Origin: Prevotellaceae bacterium UBA1787
GTDB lineage: Bacteria > Bacteroidota > Bacteroidia > Bacteroidales > Bacteroidaceae
NCBI GenBank assembly: GCA_002315195.1
Contig: DCGD01000145.1
Coordinates: 3,840-14,419, forward strand
Length of the DNA: 10,580 nucleotides
Reading direction: 5' to 3'
The notes beneath the pieces are model-generated. The model searched no databases and was not told the DNA's origin. It saw nothing but the letters and a program-made list of their open reading frames with translations. Both the position numbers and the translations under genes were made by a program. Positions 1 to 7,310 of this stretch are shown one piece after another. Position 1 is the first letter of the stretch; every line of letters begins with the position of its first letter.

Positions 1-649
1 ACACCTGCCAGTACATCAGTCTTCGCGACATGAGATAATTTTCGATGGTGTAGATGCCTTTTTCTTCAATGGTAAGGCTGTCGTTGATGGCATTCAGCAT
101 CTTGATGATTCGTGCTACGCCAATGTTGCCCTCATGAACACCGGCAAAGAAACTGTCTCGACATAGATATTCGAGTCTGTCCATGTCCACTTGGCTGCAA
201 ATCAAGTCATGGAGAAATCTTTTGGGATATTCGTTCTTGAAAATCCGAATGGCGGTGTCCAGTTTGTTGTCGAACGCATTGTTGAGGCGTTCCATAAGTT
301 TCAGGGTGATGTATTCGTGGCTGATGCCATTGACAAAAGAATGTTCAAGCGCATGCGACATGGGACCATGCCCCAGATCGTGGAGCAACATGGCTATTTG
401 AACACCTTGGCGCTCATAATCCATGATGTACACCCCCTTGTCTTCCAAAGAATCCAAAGCCTTTGTCACAAGATGCAAAGTGCCGATGGAGTGTTGGAAA
501 CGTGTGTGCGTGGCTCCCGGATAGACATAGAAAGTGGGGCCTAATTGCAAGATGCGTGACAAACGCGTAAAAATGGGGTGCTTTACCAAATTGGAAAGCA
601 CACCATTGGGTATGTCAATGAAGCCAAAAACGGGATCGTTGATGAACAT
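1..649 (-). CDS. HD-domain phosphohydrolase, SAMHD1/dGTPase-like (C-terminal part beyond window)
   Basis: The reading frame is open from an ATG at 649 down to base 1, giving the first 216 residues of a protein that is usually about 400 long. It begins with FINDPVFGFIDIP, the typical opening of Bacteroidetes HD-domain proteins. The metal-binding residues of the SAMHD1/dGTPase group are visible: H53 (TRFQHS), H90-D91 (LLHDLGHGP) and D157 (QVDMDRLEYLCRD). Y161 and D165 follow at the spacing of the SAMHD1 substrate-contact residues. Such enzymes hydrolyse dNTPs to deoxynucleosides and triphosphate, but many bacterial members have no proven substrate, so dNTP hydrolysis is inferred from the family. 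The start lies 23 nt after the pyrF stop, so it is probably the last visible gene of the prfA-pyrF transcript. From memory of Bacteroides genomes, lipid A genes (lpxD onward) often follow such a gene; this cannot be seen here. No Shine-Dalgarno is evident. The frame also stays open upstream of 649, but the homologue-like N-terminus supports this ATG. Confidence 0.9.
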   Translation of the reverse strand, partial: MFINDPVFGFIDIPNGVLSNLVKHPIFTRLSRILQLGPTFYVYPGATHTRFQHSIGTLHLVTKALDSLEDKGVYIMDYERQGVQIAMLLHDLGHGPMSHALEHSFVNGISHEYITLKLMERLNNAFDNKLDTAIRIFKNEYPKRFLHDLICSQVDMDRLEYLCRDSFFAGVHEGNIGVARIIKMLNAINDSLTIEEKGIYTIENYLMSRRLMYWQV

Positions 650-672
650 TGGGCGGGGTGAATGGAAACAGC

Positions 673-1494
673 CTAATAATTGGCGAGAATGTCTGCCATC
701 TGCTGTTGCAGTTGCCGTGCCTTTTCCCCGGCGACTTCGGCGAAGTGTTCAGTGCCGTCTGCAAAGATGATGCCTCGTGAACTGTTGACAAGCAAGCCGC
801 AATCTTTAATCATGCCGTACCTGCATACCTCTTCCAGTGACCCTCCTTGGGCTCCCACGCCGGGAACCAACAGGAAACTTTCGGGTGCCACTTTTCGGAT
901 ATCCTTGAACATCTCTCCCTGGGTTGCGCCTACCACGAACATCATGTTGTTTTCATTTCCCCATTTACGGCTGGTGCGGATGACGCGTTCAAAAAGCCTT
1001 TCGCCGTTTGCATCTTCCATCAGTTGGAAATCATGTGAACCTTTGTTGCTTGTCAAGGCCAGTACAATCATCCATTTTCCCGGATAGGAAGCAAATGGCG
1101 TGATGCTGTCCTCGCCCATATAAGGTGCGATGGTGAGCGCATCGACATTCAACTGTTCAAAGAAGCAGCGGGCATACATGGAAGAGGTGTTGCCGATGTC
1201 ACCGCGCTTGGCATCGGCGATGATAAGGTGGTTGGGGTGGCATTTCTTGAGGTACTCTATGGTTTTCTCCAGGGAAACCCAACCCTTGACGCCGTCGCAT
1301 TCGTAGAAAGCCACGTTGGGTTTGTATGCCACGCAGTAAGGAGCCGTCGCATCAATAATGGCTTTGTTGAAGGCGAAGATGGGGTCTTCTTCTTCCAAAA
1401 GGTGTTTGGGAAGTTTCTTGATATCGCTGTCGAGTCCTACGCAAAGGAAAGACTGTTTTTTCTTGATGTTGTCTATGAGTTCTTGTCTGTTCAT
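673..1494 (-). CDS. pyrF: Orotidine 5'-phosphate decarboxylase
   Basis: This cytoplasmic enzyme decarboxylates OMP to UMP, the final step of de novo pyrimidine synthesis. The 273-residue product has the signature of the longer (type 2) OMP decarboxylases. FLCVGLDSD lies at residues 17-24. The catalytic Asp-Lys-Asp array DAKRGD lies at 94-99 (D94, K96, D99). The phosphate-binding loop [13 protein letters not shown] starts at 211, and NSSRGIIFA lies at 237-245. The length fits the family and no key residue is missing. The start ATG lies 16 nt downstream of the prfA stop, and the HD-domain gene begins 23 nt after the pyrF stop, so prfA, pyrF and the HD gene are very likely co-transcribed. The prfA-pyrF adjacency is common in Bacteroides. 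The leader is A-rich and has no clear Shine-Dalgarno, as usual in this phylum. Confidence 0.97.
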   Translation of the reverse strand: MNRQELIDNIKKKQSFLCVGLDSDIKKLPKHLLEEEDPIFAFNKAIIDATAPYCVAYKPNVAFYECDGVKGWVSLEKTIEYLKKCHPNHLIIADAKRGDIGNTSSMYARCFFEQLNVDALTIAPYMGEDSITPFASYPGKWMIVLALTSNKGSHDFQLMEDANGERLFERVIRTSRKWGNENNMMFVVGATQGEMFKDIRKVAPESFLLVPGVGAQGGSLEEVCRYGMIKDCGLLVNSSRGIIFADGTEHFAEVAGEKARQLQQQMADILANY

Positions 1495-1510
1495 GGCGTT
1501 CTTATGTGGT

Positions 1511-2623
1511 TTATAGTTCAGTTTCTTTCATTCTTTCCGCATTTTCCGCGACGATTAAATGGTCTATGCAATCTTGGATGTCTCCATCCACAAAAGCCGG
1601 GAGATTGTACATGGTATAGCCTATGCGGTGGTCGGTGACTCGTCCTTGAGGGTAGTTGTAAGTGCGGATCTTGGCGGAACGGTCTCCAGTTGAAACCAAG
1701 GTCTTTCTGCGGTTAGCGATGTCGTCAACATATTTTTGGTGTTCCTTGTCGTAGATAAAGGTACGCAGACGGGCGAGGGCGCGTTCCTTGTTCTTGGGTT
1801 GGTCGCGCGTTTCAGTACATTCAATGAGAATTTCCTCTACGGCGCCTGTGTTGGGGTTTTTCCAGTTGTAACGCAGGCGGACGCCGCTTTCCACCTTGTT
1901 GACGTTCTGTCCTCCTGCTCCACTCGAACGGAAAGTGTCCCATTTTATTTCTCCTTCGTTGATTTGCACGTCGAATTGGTCTGCCTCCGGCAGGACTGCT
2001 ACGGTAGCTGCCGACGTGTGGACGCGTCCCTGCGTTTCGGTTACGGGTATACGCTGAACGCGGTGTACGCCGCTTTCATATTTGAGCGTACCATATACGT
2101 CCGCTCCTGACACGGAACAAATGACCTCCTTGAAGCCTCCCGAAGCGCCTTCGGAAAAACTGGAAATTTCGAGTTTCCATTTTTTGCTTTCGGCGTATTT
2201 CGAGTACATTCGGAACAGGTCTCCGGCAAACAGTGCCGCTTCGTCGCCACCGGTGCCTCCTCTGATTTCGAGAACGGCGTTCTTGCTGTCTTCGGGATCC
2301 TTGGGAATAAGCAACAGTTTGATTTCTTCTTCCAATTGCGGTATGCGCGCTTCACATGCCGACACTTCTTCGCGTGCCATCTCCTTCATTTCGGGATCAT
2401 CCTCTTCAAGCAGGATTAGTTTGCTTTCCTGCAGGTTCTGAAGCAAGTTGCTGTATTCCTTTCGGGCTGTCATGATATCTTCGAGGTCTTTGTATTCCTT
2501 TGACAGCCTGATGTATCGTTGTTGGTCATTGATGACGTTTGGGTCGGTGATGAGTGTGCCGATTTCATCGAAACGAGCGCAAAGTCCATCCAATTTTTCA
2601 AGTAGGGAATTGTTTTCTGCCAT
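1511..2623 (-). CDS. prfA: Peptide chain release factor 1 (RF1)
   Basis: RF1 recognises UAA and UAG stop codons in the ribosomal A site and triggers hydrolysis of peptidyl-tRNA. The 370-residue product is full length. An N-terminal helical region covers about residues 1-110. The core [15 protein letters not shown] begins at about 122. The stop-codon recognition motif is P-V-T at 193-195, within [19 protein letters not shown]; a P-x-T tripeptide here marks RF1, whereas RF2 has S-P-F. The catalytic GGQ is at 237-239 ([14 protein letters not shown]). Its glutamine is the usual target of the PrmC methylase. The gene is preceded by a 64-nt gap after the SQR-like gene and followed 16 nt later by pyrF. 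No promoter match was found in the 64-nt gap, so it is probably transcribed from the promoter upstream of the SQR-like gene, though a weak internal promoter cannot be excluded. Confidence 0.97.
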   Translation of the reverse strand: MAENNSLLEKLDGLCARFDEIGTLITDPNVINDQQRYIRLSKEYKDLEDIMTARKEYSNLLQNLQESKLILLEEDDPEMKEMAREEVSACEARIPQLEEEIKLLLIPKDPEDSKNAVLEIRGGTGGDEAALFAGDLFRMYSKYAESKKWKLEISSFSEGASGGFKEVICSVSGADVYGTLKYESGVHRVQRIPVTETQGRVHTSAATVAVLPEADQFDVQINEGEIKWDTFRSSGAGGQNVNKVESGVRLRYNWKNPNTGAVEEILIECTETRDQPKNKERALARLRTFIYDKEHQKYVDDIANRRKTLVSTGDRSAKIRTYNYPQGRVTDHRIGYTMYNLPAFVDGDIQDCIDHLIVAENAERMKETEL

Positions 2624-2687
2624 GTTTTAGGCGTTTGTATTAAGGTTGTGGTGTTGTGTACAAAAGGGGTCGGAGATTGCGTTTTGG

Positions 2688-4004
2688 TTACATTAAGCCA
2701 TTGAGCATGGCGTGGAAGAACATGGGTTTGAGGAAATAGCGTTTCAGCCACCATCCGGCGGCAATTTCCTTGGATGTGTCAAACAGTGTGAACGGGAATG
2801 TCGTGACGGCATTCTTGTCATAGTCAAACTCGCAGAGCAGGACGTGGCCGTAGTCTGTCACGATGGGGCAGCAGGCATAGCCGTTGTATTTCCGTGTCGG
2901 GGCTTCACCCTGCATGATGCTGAGCAGGTTCTCCACGGCGATGGGCAGTTGGATGCGGATGGCCGAAGAGGTCTTGCTGGTGGGAATGCCGGCAACATCT
3001 CCGAGACTGACGACGTTGGGATATTTCGTGTGTACCAATGTCTCTTTGTCAACCATGACCCATCCACCTTTGGCAAGCTTGCCTTCTGTCCACGAAAGTC
3101 CTGATTCCTTTACAAAATCGGGGGCGGACTGTGGAGGAACGAAACTTAGAAAATCATAATCTTCAACGAACGGGCGTGGCTCGTCGCCGGATGTGTCTTC
3201 GAAGTAAACTTTCTTGGCTTGGGTGTCAATGCCCTTCACGCGATGATTGACTTGCAGGTCGATGTTGCGTTCCTTGTATATTTCCAGGAGGCGCGGTGTG
3301 TAGAGTGGAACGTCGTAGAGCGCTTTCTCCGAACACTGATATACCATTTGCAAACCCTCTCGTCTGCCCTTTTGGCGGGCGAGGTGTTCCGTCAATAGAC
3401 AAATTTTCTTGGGCGCTCCCCCGCACTTGTGCTTTGTATAGGTATCGGTGAAAACGGCGCGACCGCCTTTTTCCACCAATTTTTGTATGGCGGGCCAAGT
3501 TTTTTGGGCGCCGTTGAAATCATAGATGCAGTGTGCGTTTCCAGTTCCCAAAGTTTCGCGTGAAATGCCTTCAACTTGGTTCCAGTCCAACTGCAGTCCC
3601 GGTGTAAGAACAAGGAAATCGTATTCAAGTGTTTGGCCTTTGGCGGTGCGTGCCTTTTGTGAGACGGGATCCAATGCAACAACGCTGTCTTTTACCCATT
3701 TGATGCCTTTAGGAAGACAATCTTCCTGTTTGTTCCAAATTTCGTCTGGTTGGAAGATGCCGGCAGCGATGAAGGTGAAGCCCGGTTGGTAAAATTGTTT
3801 TTCAGCGGAATCAACGAGTGTGATGTTCGGATTCCTCAAGCGTTTCATCAGTCTTGCAGCAAAGCTGCAACCAGCGGCGCCGCCTCCGATGATAAGGATT
3901 CGGGCATTCACATCCACGGTTTTCAGATAGTCGTATGTTTTGGCACCGGCGGCGGCAACGACAACGCTGCCTATGCCTGCCTTAATGAAAGTTCGCCTAT
4001 TCAT
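2688..4004 (-). CDS. Sulfide:quinone oxidoreductase-like FAD flavoprotein with Tat-like N-terminus
   Basis: This 438-residue pyridine-nucleotide-disulfide-type flavoprotein probably belongs to the type II sulfide:quinone oxidoreductases (mitochondrial SQOR-like), which oxidise sulfide and pass electrons to quinone. After an N-terminal twin-arginine-like stretch (NRRTFIKAG, residues 2-10, then a hydrophobic alanine/valine run), the FAD-binding motif IIGGGAAG is at 38-45. FYQPGFTFIAAG at 71-82 is typical of SQR. KHKCGGAPKK (C194) matches the first redox cysteine region of type II SQR, and YNGYACCPIVT (C378/C379) the second. GDVAGIPTSKT (336-345) is the second flavin-contact region. Both redox cysteines are thus present. 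The protein stops soon after a MLNG motif that lies near the end of SQOR proteins, so the C-terminal membrane-binding tail may be shortened. It starts the prfA-pyrF transcript and has its own predicted promoter. The substrate is inferred: other members of this oxidoreductase group are NADH dehydrogenases or uncharacterised. Confidence 0.82.
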   Translation of the reverse strand: MNRRTFIKAGIGSVVVAAAGAKTYDYLKTVDVNARILIIGGGAAGCSFAARLMKRLRNPNITLVDSAEKQFYQPGFTFIAAGIFQPDEIWNKQEDCLPKGIKWVKDSVVALDPVSQKARTAKGQTLEYDFLVLTPGLQLDWNQVEGISRETLGTGNAHCIYDFNGAQKTWPAIQKLVEKGGRAVFTDTYTKHKCGGAPKKICLLTEHLARQKGRREGLQMVYQCSEKALYDVPLYTPRLLEIYKERNIDLQVNHRVKGIDTQAKKVYFEDTSGDEPRPFVEDYDFLSFVPPQSAPDFVKESGLSWTEGKLAKGGWVMVDKETLVHTKYPNVVSLGDVAGIPTSKTSSAIRIQLPIAVENLLSIMQGEAPTRKYNGYACCPIVTDYGHVLLCEFDYDKNAVTTFPFTLFDTSKEIAAGWWLKRYFLKPMFFHAMLNGLM

Positions 4005-4028
4005 GGTGTTTTAAATCAAAATTGAGTG

Positions 4029-4036
4029 CAAATATA
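4029..4036 (-). promoter_or_regulatory. Bacteroidetes-type -7 promoter element upstream of the SQR-like gene
   Basis: Read on the minus strand, these bases are TATATTTG, a perfect fit to the Bacteroidetes -7 consensus TAnnTTTG. Transcription should begin about 5 nt further on, near 4023, which leaves a leader of roughly 19 nt before the ATG at 4004. The -33 element is weak: only a TGTTC-like sequence is found about 20 nt upstream (near 4056-4060). The site lies in the 142-nt gap between two minus-strand gene groups, where a promoter is expected. It probably drives the SQR-like gene, prfA, pyrF and the HD gene. Confidence 0.6.
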
Positions 4037-4146
4037 GTAAGTTTTTGTGGAATAGAACATTATTCATAACAGAAAGTATCGCTATCGTCCACATTTGTCA
4101 TGCTCCGAAAAGTGGAAACACCCGCCTATATGCGAATAGTTTTGTT
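4037..4146. other. Intergenic stretch between the EamA gene and the promoter of the SQR-like gene
   Basis: This stretch follows the EamA stop codon on the minus strand. I searched it for a terminator hairpin with a following T-run and for small reading frames and found neither. There is only a weak CCAC/GTGG pairing with a long loop (about 4090-4114). Termination of the upstream group may be factor-dependent, or transcription may read through into the SQR-like gene. Confidence 0.4.
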
Positions 4147-5052
4147 TTATAGATAAGTTCCAATGGCGAGAAAAGCCATGCTGACAATGACAAGCGCCAA
4201 GTCGATGGCTTTGGCTTTCAGGTTTTTTTCATGAAACATGACGGCTCCGAACAGGAAGGAAACCAGTACGCTGCTGCGTCGCACCATGGAAACTATGGAA
4301 ATCATGGAATCCGGGAGACTGAGTGCATAGAAATAGACAAAATCCGCCAAGGTAAGGAATACACTTATCATGACGATGCTCCAGTGCCAGCGAAACGGTG
4401 TCGTGTGGTGTCGCAGCGGAAACCACAGCGTCAGGAGAATGATGGTCATCAGACCGCATTGGTAAAGGTTGAACCAGCCTTGGACCATTATTCGGTTTAT
4501 GCCCAATATGGAAAGAATGTATTTGTCATACAATCCGCTGACGGCTCCCAGGATAGCGGCGGAGACAATGAGATAGATGGCTTTGTTGTGTGCGAAGCGA
4601 ATGCCTTCCTTGCGTCCGCTGGCGCTGAGCATGAAAAACGAGAGCATGGCGAGAAGGACTCCCGACCATTGCCATACATTCAAACTTTCTCCGAAGACAA
4701 GCAACGCTCCGAGCAATACCATTACGGGGCGGGTGGCATTGATGGGGCCTGCAATGGTGAGAGGCAGATGCTTTATTCCAAAGTAACCCAAAATCCACGA
4801 AGACAACACGATGACGGCTTTCAAAAAGATGTATGTATGGATTGTAGCGTTTCCCGAAGGTATGTACAGTGGAGAATTGTTATGAATGACGTGTGTAGCG
4901 GAACCGATGATGGAAGGAATGAAAAACAACGAACATACCAGCGTGTTGATGAACAATACGGGTATGACGGCATTGTCCTTCAAAGATTTTTTCTTGAATA
5001 CATCGTACAATCCCAGCAGAACGGCTGAAAGGAAGGCAAACGAAATCCACAT
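4147..5052 (-). CDS. EamA/DMT-family transporter
   Basis: This is an integral membrane protein of 301 residues with about ten hydrophobic segments arranged as two repeats, the hallmark of EamA (drug/metabolite transporter) proteins. The first repeat ends with a helix pair around INATRPVMVLLGALLVFGE, then LNVWQWSGVLLAMLSFFMLS. The second repeats the pattern around SIVSMVRRSSVLVSFLFGAVMFHEK and ends in a hydrophobic helix. Each half has the conserved glutamate after the penultimate helix (FGE and FHE). DMT members export or exchange small metabolites, but the substrate cannot be told from sequence. The start MWISFAFLSAVLLGLYDVFKKKS (5052) is preferred over an in-frame ATG at 5250. The longer start would add 66 hydrophilic residues lying wholly within the preceding yhhN-like gene, whereas 5052 sits 14 nt after that gene's stop. 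It is the last gene of the DUF5715-truA-yhhN group. Confidence 0.88.
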   Translation of the reverse strand: MWISFAFLSAVLLGLYDVFKKKSLKDNAVIPVLFINTLVCSLFFIPSIIGSATHVIHNNSPLYIPSGNATIHTYIFLKAVIVLSSWILGYFGIKHLPLTIAGPINATRPVMVLLGALLVFGESLNVWQWSGVLLAMLSFFMLSASGRKEGIRFAHNKAIYLIVSAAILGAVSGLYDKYILSILGINRIMVQGWFNLYQCGLMTIILLTLWFPLRHHTTPFRWHWSIVMISVFLTLADFVYFYALSLPDSMISIVSMVRRSSVLVSFLFGAVMFHEKNLKAKAIDLALVIVSMAFLAIGTYL

Positions 5053-5066
5053 GATGAACAGGATTG

Positions 5067-5696
5067 TCAATATTTGGTCTGCGTGGCTCCGAAGAACAGC
5101 AGAAGTTGCGCAAGGTAATAAGGGATCATAATGTATAACGAGGCTGCGGGTATGGGGCTGACAAATTTGTTCCATGCCAGTACGGTATCGGAAAATACAA
5201 ACAAAACGGCGCCAATCCAAAAGAAGATTTTCTTCAAGGAGAGGGCGCATCGTAGCATGAACAGAATGAGAAAGGCATAGACGGCCACACCTGTGCGCAG
5301 AAAGATGTTGTTGACGTGAGGCAGAATGAAAATGCTCACAAGAATGTATGACGTTATTGTCAAGGCGGAGGCATATCTTGACGTGGACGCAACAGTGATG
5401 GAACGGTGTCTTTCAAGTTTGAGGAAAAAGAAGATGAAAGCCAGGTGTCCTGCGGCGAAAGAACCCATTTGAGCGGGGAAGTTGTGCAGGGCCCCGAAGC
5501 AATCCCCCAATGCGGAAAATGCCATGGCCATAAAAAATGGGAAAGGCAAATAAAATAAGGAAGCCAAGGCAAGGACGCCCATGGGAATGCAAATCTTGAA
5601 AGGGAGTGAAATGGGTGAAAAATATAACCCTACCGACAGTAGGAATGTGCCGAGTACGGCTACCGTACGAAACAGTATCAGTGAAATGGTTTTCAT
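5067..5696 (-). CDS. YhhN/TMEM86 family membrane protein (putative lysoplasmalogenase)
   Basis: This hydrophobic protein of 209 residues has about seven to eight membrane segments and the YhhN/TMEM86 pattern. SALGDCFGALH (61-71, with D65) is followed by a GHLAFIFFF helix. FWIGAVLFVFSDTVLAWNKF (159-178, with D170) and PYYLAQLLLFFGA (192-204) complete the signature. Characterised relatives hydrolyse the vinyl-ether bond of lysoplasmalogens, releasing a fatty aldehyde, and the two conserved aspartates are thought to be catalytic. Activity in this organism is an inference. Plasmalogens occur in some anaerobic bacteria, so a role in remodelling them is plausible. The start overlaps the end of truA by 4 nt (ATGA), pointing to translational coupling. 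The EamA transporter follows after 14 nt. Length and motifs are complete. Confidence 0.85.
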   Translation of the reverse strand: MKTISLILFRTVAVLGTFLLSVGLYFSPISLPFKICIPMGVLALASLFYLPFPFFMAMAFSALGDCFGALHNFPAQMGSFAAGHLAFIFFFLKLERHRSITVASTSRYASALTITSYILVSIFILPHVNNIFLRTGVAVYAFLILFMLRCALSLKKIFFWIGAVLFVFSDTVLAWNKFVSPIPAASLYIMIPYYLAQLLLFFGATQTKY

Positions 5697-6460
5697 AGGA
5701 TGGGAGCTTTTCCTTCGGGGAAGATATTGTCGGGATATGCGATGTTTTCAAGGAAAAGACCGCATGCCGGCATGGACTCGCCCGAGGCGGAGCGGTTTTG
5801 TTTCAGAATGATGTCCTCGAATTGGCTGACGGAAATGCGGCCTTTCCCAACATCGATGAGCGTGCCGACGATGGCACGAACCATGTTGCGCAGGAAGCGG
5901 TCAGCGGTGATTTCAAAATACCAATTGTGGCTGTTGGTCTGAAACCACCGGGCTCTAGTGATGTGGCAGATGTTGGTTTTGTTGTCCGAACCTGTTTTGC
6001 AGAAACTGCCGAAATCGGTGTGTCTTAACAGAACGTCAGCAGCATTGTTCATGGCGTTGAAATCCAAATGATAATAGTAACGGCAGGCAAACGGACGTAT
6101 GAAAGGGTCTTTCCTAAGATACAGGTAGTAGTGGTAGGTGCGTTGTGTCGCACTGAAACGTGCATGCCCTTCGGGCGTGACGGGTACGATGGTGTAGACA
6201 GAGATGTCGGAAGGCAGCAGACAATTGAATTTGAACGTCAGGGTGGCAGTGTCAATGTCCGCGTCGCTGTCGAAATGGGCTACCATCAAACGTGCGTGCA
6301 CCCCGGTGTCCGTCCGTCCGGCTCCTACGATGGGAATGTATCGCTTGTAAAGTTTTTGAAGAATATCTTCCAATTTTTCTTGGATACTGACGGCGTTTGG
6401 CTGGCGCTGCCATCCGTGGTAAAGAGTGCCGTCGTATGCAAGATAAATGAAATAGCGCAT
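5693..6460 (-). CDS. truA: tRNA pseudouridine(38-40) synthase
   Basis: TruA isomerises uridines 38-40 in the anticodon arm of many tRNAs to pseudouridine, helping to hold the reading frame. The 255-residue product starts with RYFIYLAYDGTLYHGWQRQP. It carries the catalytic aspartate D51 in GAGRTDTGVHA (46-56) and the conserved tyrosine Y109 in RTYHYYLY. The C-terminal RNA-binding motif RFLRNMVRAIVGTLIDVGKG lies at 188-207, and ASGESMPACGLFL at 225-237. Length and motifs are normal for the family. It starts 12 nt after the DUF5715-like gene, and its last codons overlap the yhhN-like start by 4 nt. No promoter match is seen in the 12-nt gap, so transcription probably begins upstream of the DUF5715-like gene. 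Confidence 0.96.
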   Translation of the reverse strand: MRYFIYLAYDGTLYHGWQRQPNAVSIQEKLEDILQKLYKRYIPIVGAGRTDTGVHARLMVAHFDSDADIDTATLTFKFNCLLPSDISVYTIVPVTPEGHARFSATQRTYHYYLYLRKDPFIRPFACRYYYHLDFNAMNNAADVLLRHTDFGSFCKTGSDNKTNICHITRARWFQTNSHNWYFEITADRFLRNMVRAIVGTLIDVGKGRISVSQFEDIILKQNRSASGESMPACGLFLENIAYPDNIFPEGKAPIL

Positions 6461-6472
6461 TGTAAAAGTGAA

Positions 6473-7288
6473 TTAGCGAACGGTAATGTGGAAACATCCT
6501 TGCCTGCTCTCGTACTTGACGTAGCAGAGTTCCTGCTTTCTCAAGTCGTTGAGCACCTCTGCCAGGATGAATTTGAGTGCGCCATTGTTCTGTTGGGGTG
6601 GGGTTGAATTGTCGGAATTGCGGACGGGTTGAAACTTTGCGTAACTTATATCAAATGTCGTACCGTAACAATGGCAACTGTTGGTGCTGGCATTGGAGTT
6701 TTTTTTATGTAGTTTTTCCACATCCTCAACGGTGCGTGTAGCGGAAGTGACAAGCAGTTTGCTCGGTGAAATCTTCTTGACATATTGGGAATCGAGGAAA
6801 TTCCGTGCTATTTTGGTAAGAAGCAATTGGGCTTTTGGAACAAGGTATGGTATGGAATGGTTTAACGTCTTGATGTTATAGTATGGGTTAATTCCGATGT
6901 AAACCAACTGATTTTTAATCAACTCCATTTCGTTTCGGTTGGAAATGGGTTGGATGCCCAAAGTCTTGGCTGCGGTCAGTTGAAGGTCATTGACATCGGG
7001 AAAACTATTGGGGAAATTATCCACGCCACGAATTTTGTGTCTTTTCCACTCGTAGTCGGGTTTCGTGAGATCCTTGTTCAATTGGTGTGCTCCTGCCAAG
7101 GTACCCTTGATGGGAGATTTGTCTTCCTTGATTGTCTCAATTTCATCTTTTGGAACGGCAAGTGCGGTGTCCTTTTTCGTCTCGTTTCTGATGGATGGAA
7201 AAATGAGACGAATGATGAACAGGACAAATATTGTTCCGAAAAACACAAGCAAAAATTGTCTCTTTTTTATTTTGTATTTGAATTTCAT
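6473..7288 (-). CDS. Membrane-anchored DUF5715-like protein with divergent M15-peptidase signature
   Basis: This 271-residue protein starts with a basic cytoplasmic tail (KFKYKIKKR) and one hydrophobic segment (about 11-30), then a long, mostly polar region, so it is probably anchored in the inner membrane facing the periplasm. I believe it belongs to DUF5715, a Bacteroidetes family near truA; that assignment is from memory. The C-terminal half resembles the M15/LAS zinc peptidases that cut cell-wall peptides. LLVTSATRTVEDVEKL (178-193) looks like the arginine-containing SGYRS-type motif. S204-x-H206-x-x-G209-x-x-x-D213 matches the S-x-H-x-x-G-x-x-x-D zinc motif exactly. CFHI (265-268) supplies a possible third ligand, H267. 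The usual catalytic glutamate three residues before the last histidine is replaced by glycine (G264), so activity is uncertain. It is the first gene of the truA-yhhN-EamA group and is divergent from phoH. Confidence 0.72.
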   Translation of the reverse strand: MKFKYKIKKRQFLLVFFGTIFVLFIIRLIFPSIRNETKKDTALAVPKDEIETIKEDKSPIKGTLAGAHQLNKDLTKPDYEWKRHKIRGVDNFPNSFPDVNDLQLTAAKTLGIQPISNRNEMELIKNQLVYIGINPYYNIKTLNHSIPYLVPKAQLLLTKIARNFLDSQYVKKISPSKLLVTSATRTVEDVEKLHKKNSNASTNSCHCYGTTFDISYAKFQPVRNSDNSTPPQQNNGALKFILAEVLNDLRKQELCYVKYESRQGCFHITVR

Positions 7289-7310
7289 GAAAGCAATCCG
7301 TATTATCTGG

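Noticed and set aside
191..544. Plus-strand open frame of 117 codons at the left edge
   Set aside because: It lies opposite the HD-domain gene, whose minus-strand translation shows clear active-site motifs.
2624..2687. Possible promoter or terminator between the SQR-like gene and prfA
   Set aside because: Neither a TAnnTTTG match on the minus strand nor a hairpin followed by a T-run was found in these 64 nt.
4231..5028. Long plus-strand open frame of 265 codons opposite the EamA gene
   Set aside because: The translation is low-complexity, polar and rich in H, Q, D and G, as expected for the reverse of a hydrophobic membrane protein. It has no recognisable domain and no promoter.
4147..5250. 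Longer 367-residue version of the EamA transporter starting at 5250
   Set aside because: The extra 66 residues are hydrophilic, unlike the family, and lie inside the yhhN-like gene. The start at 5052 gives the normal N-terminal membrane helix and a 14-nt gap.
6068..6607. Plus-strand open frame of 179 codons opposite truA and the DUF5715-like gene
   Set aside because: It crosses the boundary of two minus-strand genes, has no recognisable domain, and is explained as a shadow.
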